DNA of 58,001 nt from JBFWML01 sp050251635 (GTDB lineage: Bacteria > Campylobacterota > Campylobacteria > Campylobacterales > SZUA-545). Every line of letters begins with the position of its first letter. The stretch's first letter is position 1. The notes under the pieces were generated by a model. It worked only from the letters and a program-made list of their open reading frames with translations, was not told the origin of the DNA and searched no databases. The translations under genes were made by a program, and so were the position numbers. This document shows, piece after piece, positions 49,479 through 57,495 of this stretch. The stretch lies in the NCBI GenBank assembly GCA_050251635.1, contig JBFWML010000009.1:1-58001 (forward strand). The letters are read 5' to 3'.

Positions 49479-50013
49479 TGCCGGTCTGGGCCTGATACTT
49501 GCCCTTGCGGTCACGATAGGTCGTGGAGCACTGCTCGTCGCCCTCCAAAAAGATCACCTGCGCGATCCCTTCGTTGGCGTAAATCTTCGCCGGCAGCGGC
49601 GTCGTGTTGGAGATTTCGATCGTAATGTGCCCTTCGAACTCCGGCTCAAAGGGGGTGACGTTGACGATAATGCCGCAGCGGGCGTAGGTGCTTTTGCCCA
49701 CGCAGATGGCCAGCACGTTCTTGGGCATGCGGAAATACTCGATCGTGCGCGCCAAGGCAAAGGAGTTGGGCGGCACGATGCACACGTCGCCGACAAAATC
49801 GACCACGTTGGCGTGATCGAAGTTTTTGGGATCGACCACGGTGGCATTGATGTTGGTGAAGATCTTAAACTCGTTGCTGACGCGGATGTCATAACCGTAG
49901 CTCGACAGCCCGTAACTGACAATCCCTTCGCCCGCCAGCCGCTCCACAAACGGCTCAATCATCTGCTCTTTAAGCGCTTTTTCTTTAATCCAATTGTCTG
50001 ATTTAAGGCCCAT
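49447..50013 (-). CDS. dcd: dCTP deaminase Dcd
   Basis: A 188-aa trimeric enzyme that turns dCTP into dUTP, feeding dUMP to ThyX. It shows SYGLSSYGYDIRV, VVDPKNFD, IVPPNSFALARTIEYFRMP, GKSTYARCGI and FEGHITIEISNTTPLPAKIY (in the order of the family), with the catalytic Glu in the last. Standard length. AAGGACG precedes the ATG. Confidence 0.97.
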   Translation of the reverse strand: MGLKSDNWIKEKALKEQMIEPFVERLAGEGIVSYGLSSYGYDIRVSNEFKIFTNINATVVDPKNFDHANVVDFVGDVCIVPPNSFALARTIEYFRMPKNVLAICVGKSTYARCGIIVNVTPFEPEFEGHITIEISNTTPLPAKIYANEGIAQVIFLEGDEQCSTTYRDRKGKYQAQTGITLPRILKHS

Positions 50014-50044
50014 GGCTTGGAAAACGTCCTTAGGTGAGGTGTGG

Positions 50045-50050
50045 TATTAT
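50045..50050 (+). promoter_or_regulatory. -10 box of the accBC operon
   Basis: TATTAT at 50045-50050, 32 bp upstream of the GTG start of accB; AAAAAGGA is the ribosome-binding site. Confidence 0.45.
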
Positions 50051-50082
50051 AGCCAAACTTTAAGCCTCAAAAAGGATACTCC

Positions 50083-50535
50083 GTGACCCTGGAAGAGATC
50101 AAATCGCTCGTCGAACTGATGGACGAATCCACCCTTTCTAGACTTTCCATCAAACAAGACGGCTTCTCCCTTTCTATTGAGCGCGGCGGCGTTACGGCAC
50201 CCGTAGCGGTTCAAAGCATCCAAGCCGCTCCCGCAGCTGCTCCCGTTGCCGCCGTTGCGGCCGCATCCGAAAACGCGCCGGCGGCCGCCAAAGAGGGCGA
50301 ATTTATCACCTCTCCCATGGTGGGCACCTTCTACAAATCCCCCTCGCCCGACTCTCCGGCCTTTATCAAACCCGGCGATCGTGTTACCAAAGGTAAAACC
50401 ATCTGCATCCTCGAAGCGATGAAGATCTTTAACGAAGTCGAAGCGGAATTTGACTGCACCATTTTGGAAATTCTGGTCAACGACGGTCAGGTGGTTGAAT
50501 ACGACACGCCCCTCTTCCGCATCAAGAGAGGTTAA
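50083..50535 (+). CDS. accB: Biotin carboxyl carrier protein AccB
   Basis: A 150-aa subunit of acetyl-CoA carboxylase, started at GTG 50083. An N-terminal oligomerisation part (LEEIKSLVELMDES), an Ala/Pro-rich swinging linker (about 45-75) and the biotinyl domain with the lysine in EAMKIFNEVEAE (about residue 113). AccC begins on the base after its stop, so the pair is one operon for the first step of fatty-acid synthesis. Confidence 0.97.
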   Translation: MTLEEIKSLVELMDESTLSRLSIKQDGFSLSIERGGVTAPVAVQSIQAAPAAAPVAAVAAASENAPAAAKEGEFITSPMVGTFYKSPSPDSPAFIKPGDRVTKGKTICILEAMKIFNEVEAEFDCTILEILVNDGQVVEYDTPLFRIKRG

Positions 50536-51885
50536 ATGTCCACGCCCATTAAACGGATCTTGATCGCCAACCGCGGCGAAATCGCCCTCAGAGCGCTACG
50601 CACCATCAAAGAGATGGGCAAAGAGGCGGTGGTAGTCTACTCCACTGCCGATCGTGATGCCAGCTACATCGAACTGGCCGACATGGCCGTCTGCATCGGC
50701 GGGCCTAAATCTTCGGAGAGCTACCTCAACATTCCCGCCATTATCACCGCCGCCGAAGTAACCGGTTGCGACGCGGTTTTTCCCGGTTACGGCTTTTTGA
50801 GCGAAAACGAACACTTTGTCGAAGTGTGCAAGCACCACAACCTCAACTTTATCGGCCCCAGCCCCGAAGTGATGACCATGATGGCCGACAAAGCCAAGGC
50901 CAAAGAGGTAATGGAAAAGGCGGGTATCCCCACCATTCCCGGCGTTGAGGGCACCCTCAAAGACGCCGCCGATGCCAAGGTCAAGGCCAAGGGCGTGGGT
51001 TATCCCGTCATTCTCAAGGCCGCAGCCGGTGGCGGCGGGCGCGGGATGCGCGTGGTGGAGGATGAAAGCTACATCGAAAACGCCTACCTCGCCGCCCGTG
51101 CCGAAGCCGAAAGCGCCTTTGGCGACGGCAGCATCTATATGGAAAAGTACATCAAGCAGCCCCGCCACATCGAAGTGCAGGTCATGGGCGACAAACACGG
51201 CAACGCCGTCCACTTCGGCGAACGCGACTGCTCCTTGCAGCGCCGCCACCAGAAGGTGATCGAAGAGGCGCCCGCCGCCTACCTCAAACCCGAAACCCGC
51301 AAGAAGCTCCACGAAACCGCCGTCAAAGCGGTCAAAGCACTGAAATACGAAAACGCGGGCACGCTGGAGTTTCTGGTTGACGCCGATCAGAACTTCTATT
51401 TTATGGAAATGAACACCCGCCTGCAGGTGGAACACCCCGTTTCCGAAATGATCAGCGGCCGCGACATTATCGAACAGATGATCCGCGTTGCCGAGGGCGA
51501 AAAACTACCCGATCAAAAAGAGATTGTCTTTAAAGGCCATGCGATCGAATGCCGTATCACCGCCGAAGATCCGGTGCGCTTCCTGCCCTCTCCCGGCAAG
51601 ATCAAGCAATGGGTCGTTCCCGGCGGACGCAATGTGCGCATCGATAGCCACTGCTACACCGGCTACATCGTGCCCAGCCATTACGATTCGCTGATCGGCA
51701 AGCTGATCGTGCACGCCGACACCCGCGAACAGGCGATCGCCAAGGCGTTGCAAGCACTGGGCGAGTTTAGAATCAGCGGTATTAAGTCCACCGTCGATTT
51801 CCATATCGATATGTTCAAAAACCCCGACTTTATCAACAACCAGTTCGACACCAAGTATTTGGAGCGCTACCTCGCGCAGAAGTAA
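50536..51885 (+). CDS. accC: Biotin carboxylase AccC
   Basis: A 449-aa ATP-grasp enzyme that carboxylates the biotin on AccB. It has ILIANRGEIALRA at the N-terminus, PGYGFLSEN, KAAAGGGGRGMRVV (ATP loop), ERDCSLQRRHQKVIEEAP and MEMNTRLQVEHPVSE. Full length for the family. A perfect terminator follows. Confidence 0.97.
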   Translation: MSTPIKRILIANRGEIALRALRTIKEMGKEAVVVYSTADRDASYIELADMAVCIGGPKSSESYLNIPAIITAAEVTGCDAVFPGYGFLSENEHFVEVCKHHNLNFIGPSPEVMTMMADKAKAKEVMEKAGIPTIPGVEGTLKDAADAKVKAKGVGYPVILKAAAGGGGRGMRVVEDESYIENAYLAARAEAESAFGDGSIYMEKYIKQPRHIEVQVMGDKHGNAVHFGERDCSLQRRHQKVIEEAPAAYLKPETRKKLHETAVKAVKALKYENAGTLEFLVDADQNFYFMEMNTRLQVEHPVSEMISGRDIIEQMIRVAEGEKLPDQKEIVFKGHAIECRITAEDPVRFLPSPGKIKQWVVPGGRNVRIDSHCYTGYIVPSHYDSLIGKLIVHADTREQAIAKALQALGEFRISGIKSTVDFHIDMFKNPDFINNQFDTKYLERYLAQK

Positions 51886-51905
51886 ACGCTTCCTTCGCCC
51901 ATAAA

Positions 51906-51943
51906 AAAAGGCCCTGACCGGAATTTCCGGTCAGGGCCTTTTT
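51906..51943. terminator. Bidirectional terminator between accC and the peroxiredoxin gene
   Basis: A perfect hairpin centred on 51924 (AAAAGGCCCTGACCGGAA paired with its complement), flanked by A-run on the left and TTTTT on the right. It serves accC rightward and the peroxiredoxin gene leftward. Confidence 0.92.
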
Positions 51944-51991
51944 GCTTTTGCGGGGAGTTTTTAAAAGGCCGGTTCCCCACCGGCCTCAGAC

Positions 51992-52591
51992 TTAGAGTTT
52001 GCCTGCGTTTTTCGCGAGGTATTCAGCCACACCCTTGGGGTTAGCCTTCATGCCCTCTTCGCCCTTGTGCCAGCCGGCGGGGCACACTTCGCCATACTCG
52101 TTGGTAAAGAGCATTGCGTCCACCATGCGGATCATCTCGTCGATATTGCGGCCCAGGGGCAGATCGTTAACCACCGCGTGGCGAACAGTTCCGTCTTTGT
52201 CCAAAAGGAAGCTGCCGCGCAGCGCCATGCCGCCGGCGTGCTGAACGTCGAACGCCTTGGTGATGGACTGGCTGAGATCGGCCACCATGGGGAACTGAAC
52301 CTGACCGATGCCGCCGTTGGCTACGGGGGTGTTTTTCCATGCAAGGTGGGTGAAGTGGCTGTCGATCGACACGCCGATCACTTCCAGACCGCGATCTTTA
52401 AACTCTTTGTAGCGCTTGTCGAATGCGATGATTTCGGAGGGGCATACAAAGGTAAAGTCCAAGGGCCAGAAGAAAACAACGGCACCCTTGGGGCCGAGGT
52501 TTTTGTAGAGGTTGAAATCGGCTTTGATCTCGTTGTTGCCCATGACGGCAGCAGCGGTAAAGTCGGGAGCTTTCTGAGTTACGAGCGGCAT
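51992..52591 (-). CDS. 2-Cys peroxiredoxin (AhpC/TSA family)
   Basis: A 199-aa typical 2-Cys peroxiredoxin. The peroxidatic Cys lies in DFTFVCPSEI (about residue 51) and the resolving Cys in GEVCPAGW (about residue 172). AAAGGAGG before the ATG predicts high expression, and a 23-bp palindrome (52647-52669) lies about 55 bp upstream. It detoxifies hydrogen peroxide and organic peroxides with a thioredoxin-type donor. Together with Tpx it gives this microaerophile-like genome two peroxide sinks. Confidence 0.95.
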   Translation of the reverse strand: MPLVTQKAPDFTAAAVMGNNEIKADFNLYKNLGPKGAVVFFWPLDFTFVCPSEIIAFDKRYKEFKDRGLEVIGVSIDSHFTHLAWKNTPVANGGIGQVQFPMVADLSQSITKAFDVQHAGGMALRGSFLLDKDGTVRHAVVNDLPLGRNIDEMIRMVDAMLFTNEYGEVCPAGWHKGEEGMKANPKGVAEYLAKNAGKL

Positions 52592-52646
52592 AGTTGCCTC
52601 CTTTGAAGTTTTGGGTTAAACGGATTGATTCTAGCGGAACTTTCCT

Positions 52647-52669
52647 TAAATAATAAATATTATTATTTA
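52647..52669. promoter_or_regulatory. Perfect AT palindrome, Fur/PerR-box-like, upstream of the peroxiredoxin gene
   Basis: TAAATAATAA (52647-52656) and its complement TTATTATTTA (52660-52669) are separated by ATA. The form, short AATAAT words in 7-1-7 arrangement, resembles Fur and PerR operators. Its right arm contains the stop codon of the phosphoribosyltransferase gene. Confidence 0.55.
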
Positions 52670-53124
52670 CTACTTTGCGGCGCTAAATCGATCTCCCAAA
52701 AAAAGTCGATCCAGTCCCCCGCTTCCCGCACCCAGAAGTCCGCCTCAATCGCCGCGCCGGGCTTTTGAAACAGCGCGGCGCTCTTAAACGCCACCACCGG
52801 ATAATGGCTCTTTAATAGCGTTAGAATCGCATCGAGAGTTTCTCCGCTATCCACTATCTCATCCACCACCAGAACGGTTTTGGCATCGCGCAGATCGGGC
52901 ACATTGAAAATCTCCACCGTTTCCAGTTTGCGCGTGCCGTCGTAGTGGATGGCGTTGAGGGTATAGAGGGTGCGCAAATCAAAAAACTCGGAGAGCAGGT
53001 GGCCCAAACTCACGCCGCCCCGGCTAACCGCTACGATCGCATCGGGTTGATAGCCCGCCATCTGCGCGGCGAGCGTACGGCAGTCGGCCAGAAACTCGGC
53101 GTAGCCGTAATAGACGCGGTTCAT
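52663..53124 (-). CDS. Purine phosphoribosyltransferase
   Basis: A 153-aa type I phosphoribosyltransferase. The PRPP loop is VLVVDEIVDSGETL (about residues 84-97), with VAVSRGGVSLGHLL early on. Length and the flanking sequence fit Gpt-like xanthine/hypoxanthine enzymes for purine salvage; the hood that fixes base specificity cannot be judged by eye. Overlaps mqnE by 4 bp. Confidence 0.88.
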   Translation of the reverse strand: MNRVYYGYAEFLADCRTLAAQMAGYQPDAIVAVSRGGVSLGHLLSEFFDLRTLYTLNAIHYDGTRKLETVEIFNVPDLRDAKTVLVVDEIVDSGETLDAILTLLKSHYPVVAFKSAALFQKPGAAIEADFWVREAGDWIDFFWEIDLAPQSSK

Positions 53125-54152
53125 TTGACTTCGTTATAGAGGCTATCGCGCTCCACGGGGATAAACCCGGCGTTTTGTATCAGATCGATCATCGTCTGCT
53201 GATCGACCCCCTTGGCGCTTTTGGCCCCCGCCGCGCTGTTGATCGACTCTTTTTCGATCGTGCCGTCCATATCGTCCGCGCCGAACTCCTGCGCCACTAA
53301 TGCCAGATTGAGCGAAAGCGTCACCCAGTAGGCTTTAATATGCGGCACGTTATCCAGCACAATGCGGCCGATCGCGATCGTTTTTAAGATCTCCTCGGCG
53401 TCGGGAAAGGTTTCGACCTTTAAGAAGTTATTTTCCTTCTGATACAACAGCGGAATAAAGGCATTAAAACCGCCGGTTTTTTCCTGCAACGCCCGCAGCC
53501 GCAGCAGGTGATCGATGCGGTGCGCACGGGTTTCGATATGGCCAAACAACATCGTCGCGTTGGATTTGCGACCCTTGCCGTGCCACAGTTCGTGGATTTT
53601 GAGCCAGTCGCTTGTTTTAACCTTGCCGTGGCAGAGATACTCGCGCACGGCTTCATCAAAAATCTCCGCGCCGCCGCCGGGCATCGAATCGACGCCGGCT
53701 TCGATCATCCGTTCCAGCACCGCATCGAAACTCAGGCTATAGGTGCGGGCTAGAAACTCCACCTCGGCGGCGGTCATCGCCTTAAGATGCGCATTCGGCG
53801 CGGCTTTTTTAACCGCTTTAAAGAGATCAAAATACCACGCCAGGCCCACCTCTTTATTGTGGGCGCTGACCACATGCAGCTCCTTGGCCCCGCGCGCGGC
53901 GGCTTCGGCGGCAATGCGTCCCGCGTCCTCGGGCGTCATCGTGTAGGGGTTGGGGTTTTTGCGGTGCACCGAAAAGCCGCAGAAACGGCAGTGATCGGCG
54001 CAGACGTTGGTCGGGTTGATATGCCGGTTGAGGTTATAAAAAACCTTGTCGCCGTGCAGCTTGCGCCGGATCGCGTCGGCCCTTTCGCCTAGGGTAAACA
54101 GATCTTCGTCGTAAAGGGCTAACGCCTGTTCGAAATTCACTCTTTTTCCCAT
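53121..54152 (-). CDS. mqnE: Aminofutalosine synthase MqnE
   Basis: A 343-aa radical-SAM enzyme of the futalosine menaquinone pathway. RHINPTNVCADHCRFCGFS carries the CxxxCxxC cluster; HVVSAHNK, SMPGGGAEIF, SNATMLFGHIE and KTGGFNAFIPL match MqnE rather than MqnC. ATG 54152 is used; an ATG 15 bp earlier or a GTG near 54141, which overlaps the methyltransferase stop, are possible. Menaquinone is the respiratory quinone in this phylum. Confidence 0.92.
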   Translation of the reverse strand: MGKRVNFEQALALYDEDLFTLGERADAIRRKLHGDKVFYNLNRHINPTNVCADHCRFCGFSVHRKNPNPYTMTPEDAGRIAAEAAARGAKELHVVSAHNKEVGLAWYFDLFKAVKKAAPNAHLKAMTAAEVEFLARTYSLSFDAVLERMIEAGVDSMPGGGAEIFDEAVREYLCHGKVKTSDWLKIHELWHGKGRKSNATMLFGHIETRAHRIDHLLRLRALQEKTGGFNAFIPLLYQKENNFLKVETFPDAEEILKTIAIGRIVLDNVPHIKAYWVTLSLNLALVAQEFGADDMDGTIEKESINSAAGAKSAKGVDQQTMIDLIQNAGFIPVERDSLYNEVK

Positions 54153-54940
54153 CCGATCAGCACCCATTTGACGGGCCGATCGCTTAGATCGTTGGCCGCC
54201 ACGCGTTTTTGGTAGTAATCGCGCAGCCGTTTTTCTTCCATCTCACTCAGCTCGCCCAGACTCCATAAAACGCTTTTAACAAAGGCCTCTTCGTCCTGAT
54301 AGTTAAACCCTTTGCCTTCGCTGGGCAGAAAATTCACGGTCGCGTTAATGCCCATGTTATACAGGATATTGACGATGTAAATATAATCGGGCTTGGGTTC
54401 GATTTCGCGCCCGATCGCGGCCAGTATCTCCGGCTCGATAAAACTGCCGCCCAATTTATAGGTGACATACACGCGCTTGTTGGCCTGCGCGTTCAGTTTA
54501 CGCAGCGCCTCGCCCATATCGGACACCTCCATCGAGCGCGAGGCGATCACCGCGTCGCACCGGGGCAGCGCGCTCCAGTCATCCTCCCAGCTCAGCTCAT
54601 GGGTTTGGGCGTTTGTCGCCCCCAGCTCGGCGGCGTTTTGACGCAGCGCCTCAAGCATCGCCCCGGAAAAATCCATCGCATGCACCGCCTTGAGTCTGGC
54701 AGCCAGCGGCAAACAGAGATTGCCCGGCCCGCAGCCCACATCCAGCAAACTCTCGCAGTCGCTTAGGTCGATCGCCTTTAAAAAGGCGTCGTTGTAGATG
54801 CTCTGCATCAGCTGGGTACGCATTTGCGGCGCGCGTTTGTCCCAGTCGGCTTTCTCCTTGGGTTTAAAGTCGGTTTTGGCTTTTTGTTCGCAGTAAAGCG
54901 CCTCGAAATCGATCGCTTGCAGATTGTTTTTACGGATCAT
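54137..54940 (-). CDS. Class I SAM-dependent methyltransferase next to mqnE
   Basis: A 267-aa protein started at ATG 54940 with AAGAGG upstream; the long upstream extension of the frame crosses the promoter and glnD start and is rejected. Motif I is LLDVGCGPGNLCLPLA (about residues 65-80), motif II AMDFSGAML and VIASRSMEVSD is near motif III. It overlaps mqnE by 16 bp, so it is co-translated. A role in quinone or thiol methylation may be guessed from context but not shown. Confidence 0.85.
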   Translation of the reverse strand: MIRKNNLQAIDFEALYCEQKAKTDFKPKEKADWDKRAPQMRTQLMQSIYNDAFLKAIDLSDCESLLDVGCGPGNLCLPLAARLKAVHAMDFSGAMLEALRQNAAELGATNAQTHELSWEDDWSALPRCDAVIASRSMEVSDMGEALRKLNAQANKRVYVTYKLGGSFIEPEILAAIGREIEPKPDYIYIVNILYNMGINATVNFLPSEGKGFNYQDEEAFVKSVLWSLGELSEMEEKRLRDYYQKRVAANDLSDRPVKWVLIGWEKE

Positions 54941-54988
54941 TGCCTCTTCTTTATACAGACGGCCGCTTGGGGGGAAAACGGTTTTGAC

Positions 54989-55006
54989 TATAATCGGGCG
55001 ATTATA
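54989..55006. promoter_or_regulatory. Divergent -10 boxes in an 18-bp palindrome
   Basis: TATAATCG-GG-CGATTATA: the rightward TATAAT (54989-54994) serves glnD and the leftward TATAAT (complement of 55001-55006) serves the methyltransferase-mqnE-phosphoribosyltransferase operon. With the boxes only 6 bp apart the two polymerases must exclude each other. TTGGGG at 54967-54972 is a 16-bp-spaced -35 for glnD. Confidence 0.65.
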
Positions 55007-55025
55007 GTAGGCGCGAGGTAAAAGG

Positions 55026-57491
55026 ATGCGAAAAGGGTTTGCCGAGGCGCTCGAGGCGCTCATCACCCAAAAAGTCGACGACTTTAAAGTCTCCAAACTG
55101 TTCAAAGAGGAGAAGGCCCACTACTTCGCCCATCTGGGCGAGGTGTTCGCCCGCTCCAGCCCCAAGGGGTTTTTGGTCCACCACACCCGGTCGATGGAGG
55201 AGTTTATCGTCCAGTTCTACCGCTATGTGCTGCGCGACAGTTTCGGCAACTACCTGCCCTCCGTCAGCAGCCTGCCGATCGCCTTTGTGGCGCTGGGCAG
55301 CTTTGGCCGCGAACAGACCGCGCCCTATTCGGATATTGACCTGATGATCGTGTACAAAGAGGTCAAGGGCTACCACCTGCGCCCCCTGATCGAACGGGTG
55401 CTTTATCTGGCGTGGGATGCGGGGTTTCACCTGGGCCACCGCGTCCACGAGGTGCACGAACTCGAAGCCGCCGCCCGCACCGACGTGACAATCAAAACCG
55501 CCATGCTTGAAGGGCGCTTTTTTTACGGATCGCGCTTTTTGTGGGTGGAGATCGAAAATGCGCTCAACCACATCCGGTTGGAAAATCAGGCGGAGTTTAT
55601 CCGTCTCAAGCTCGAAGAGTACGCCGATCGGCGGCGCAAAAAACCGGTCACGATGGAGCCGGACATCAAAGAGGGCGTGGGCGGTCTGCGCGATTCGAAC
55701 ACCCTTTTTTGGATCGCCAAAGTGCTCTTTGGGGTCAATGCCAATAAAGACCTCACCGGCCGCGAAATCAGCGACGAGGATTACCGCGAATACCGTCAGG
55801 CGCTGGAGTTTCTCTACCGCCTGCGCAGCGCGCTGCATCTGATCGCCAAAAAAAAGCTCGATACGCTGGCCTTCGACTATCAGCGCGAGACGGCCCTGTT
55901 TCTGGGTTTTCACGACACCAAAACCCGAAAAGCCGAACGCTACCTGCTCAAACGCACCCTGCAGGCACTGGGGGATCTGGATCGCTTTTGCGATTTTTAT
56001 CTTGCCAAACTCACCCGGAACCAAAGCCCGCAAAACACGCTCTGTCTGCCCTTTGACGGCCCTTTGCCCCCCTTTAAAACCCTGCTCGAACAGGTGGTGG
56101 CCGCGCCGCTTCACAGCCGCTACGACATTACGCTAGTGATGGCGCTGCACAAAAGCGCCACGCCGCTGCGATCGGGCAGCGGCCCCAAAAAGCTTCTGCT
56201 CAAGCTCTTTTACCGGCCCGACTGCCACGGCATAATCGAGCTGTTTGAACGCTCCGGGCGGCTAGAGAGCCTGCTGCCGCCCTTAAAACCGGTGATCAAC
56301 CTCGCCCAGTTCGACGGCTACCACAAACGCGCGGTCGATGAACATTCGCTGCTCACCCTTAAAAATCTCAACACCCTCGAAGAGAGCGGGCCGGGCGAAC
56401 TTTTCGGCACGCTGGATGAGGACGAAAAGGCGCTTCTAAGAATGGTGGCGCTGCTGCACGATTGCGGCAAGGGAGGCATTCACGATCACAGCGAGGTGGG
56501 GGCTAAGCGGTTTAAAAACTTTGCGCAATCGCTGGGCATGAAGGCCGAACTGGTGGAAACCGGCGTGCTGCTGATTCGGGTGCATACCCTGATGAGCCAT
56601 GTGGCCCGCACGCAGGATATCTACAGCGATCGCGTCGTGCTGGCCTTTGCGACGCAGCTTAAAACCCAAAAGGCGCTGACGCTTTTGTACCTGCTCACCG
56701 TCGCGGATTTAAGCGCCGTCGCCCCCGGCGTCTACAGCCCCTTTGTGGCCGATCTGCTGCGCGATCTCTACCACCGCGCCGTTAATGCACTCAACAAAGA
56801 GGAGCAGATCGGCGAAGCGGCGCTCCGGCTGCGCAAGGAAAAACAGCTTGCCGCCTTTAGCGAGTTCGCCGCCCTGCCACAGCCGCTGCAACGGCAGATT
56901 CTCGCCATCGACTCGACGCTTTTTTTCCTCAAATACAAGCCCGCCGAGATTGTCGATCTTTCGCTCAAAACCGACGCCACGCAGGACTTTAGATTCGATG
57001 CGATCACCCATCCGCATCTGGTGCTGGACATCATTGCCAAACGGCCCATCAACCTCGGCTGGCTGCTGGGAAAACTGGCGTGGCTGGATTTGAGCGCCAT
57101 GGATATTTTTAAGCTGATGGGCGGCGCGAAACTCTTTAGAATGATCTTTAAAAAACCCCTCGAAGAGCCCTTAGAAGACCTGGCCGCGCTGATCGAAGCA
57201 AGCTTTGACATGTCCCGCACCCTGCCCTACAAAAAGCCGGTTATCAAACCCAGCGAGATCGAGATCGACTGCGGCCATTCGCCCACCTATGCCCGCATGA
57301 GTCTTGACACCCCTGACCAGCAGGGATTGATGGCCTTTATTATCGACGTGTTCGACCGGCGCGGAATCGATATCGCCACCGCGAAAATCGCCACCGTCAA
57401 AGGCCAGGCCAACGATCTGTTCTTAATCGAGAAGAACGGCCGCTTCTGCCATAATACCGACGAAATTTTGGCGGAACTGACAAAGGGTTGA
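55026..57491 (+). CDS. glnD: [Protein-PII] uridylyltransferase GlnD
   Basis: An 821-aa nitrogen sensor that uridylylates and de-uridylylates PII. Nucleotidyltransferase domain with LGSFGREQTAPYSDIDLMI (about residues 90-110), a linker (PDIKEGVGGLRDSNT), an HD hydrolase domain (LLHDCGKGG, about 475-483) and a C-terminal ACT region (MSLDTPDQQGLMAFIIDV, about 757-775). AAAAGG precedes the ATG. The gene reaches within 5 bp of glmS, so both are probably expressed together. Confidence 0.96.
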   Translation: MRKGFAEALEALITQKVDDFKVSKLFKEEKAHYFAHLGEVFARSSPKGFLVHHTRSMEEFIVQFYRYVLRDSFGNYLPSVSSLPIAFVALGSFGREQTAPYSDIDLMIVYKEVKGYHLRPLIERVLYLAWDAGFHLGHRVHEVHELEAAARTDVTIKTAMLEGRFFYGSRFLWVEIENALNHIRLENQAEFIRLKLEEYADRRRKKPVTMEPDIKEGVGGLRDSNTLFWIAKVLFGVNANKDLTGREISDEDYREYRQALEFLYRLRSALHLIAKKKLDTLAFDYQRETALFLGFHDTKTRKAERYLLKRTLQALGDLDRFCDFYLAKLTRNQSPQNTLCLPFDGPLPPFKTLLEQVVAAPLHSRYDITLVMALHKSATPLRSGSGPKKLLLKLFYRPDCHGIIELFERSGRLESLLPPLKPVINLAQFDGYHKRAVDEHSLLTLKNLNTLEESGPGELFGTLDEDEKALLRMVALLHDCGKGGIHDHSEVGAKRFKNFAQSLGMKAELVETGVLLIRVHTLMSHVARTQDIYSDRVVLAFATQLKTQKALTLLYLLTVADLSAVAPGVYSPFVADLLRDLYHRAVNALNKEEQIGEAALRLRKEKQLAAFSEFAALPQPLQRQILAIDSTLFFLKYKPAEIVDLSLKTDATQDFRFDAITHPHLVLDIIAKRPINLGWLLGKLAWLDLSAMDIFKLMGGAKLFRMIFKKPLEEPLEDLAALIEASFDMSRTLPYKKPVIKPSEIEIDCGHSPTYARMSLDTPDQQGLMAFIIDVFDRRGIDIATAKIATVKGQANDLFLIEKNGRFCHNTDEILAELTKG

Positions 57492-57495
57492 GAGT

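Noticed and set aside
53121..54152. MqnC (dehypoxanthine futalosine cyclase) instead of MqnE
   Set aside because: SNATMLFGH and TGGFNAFIPL match MqnE; the fold is shared, so some caution remains.
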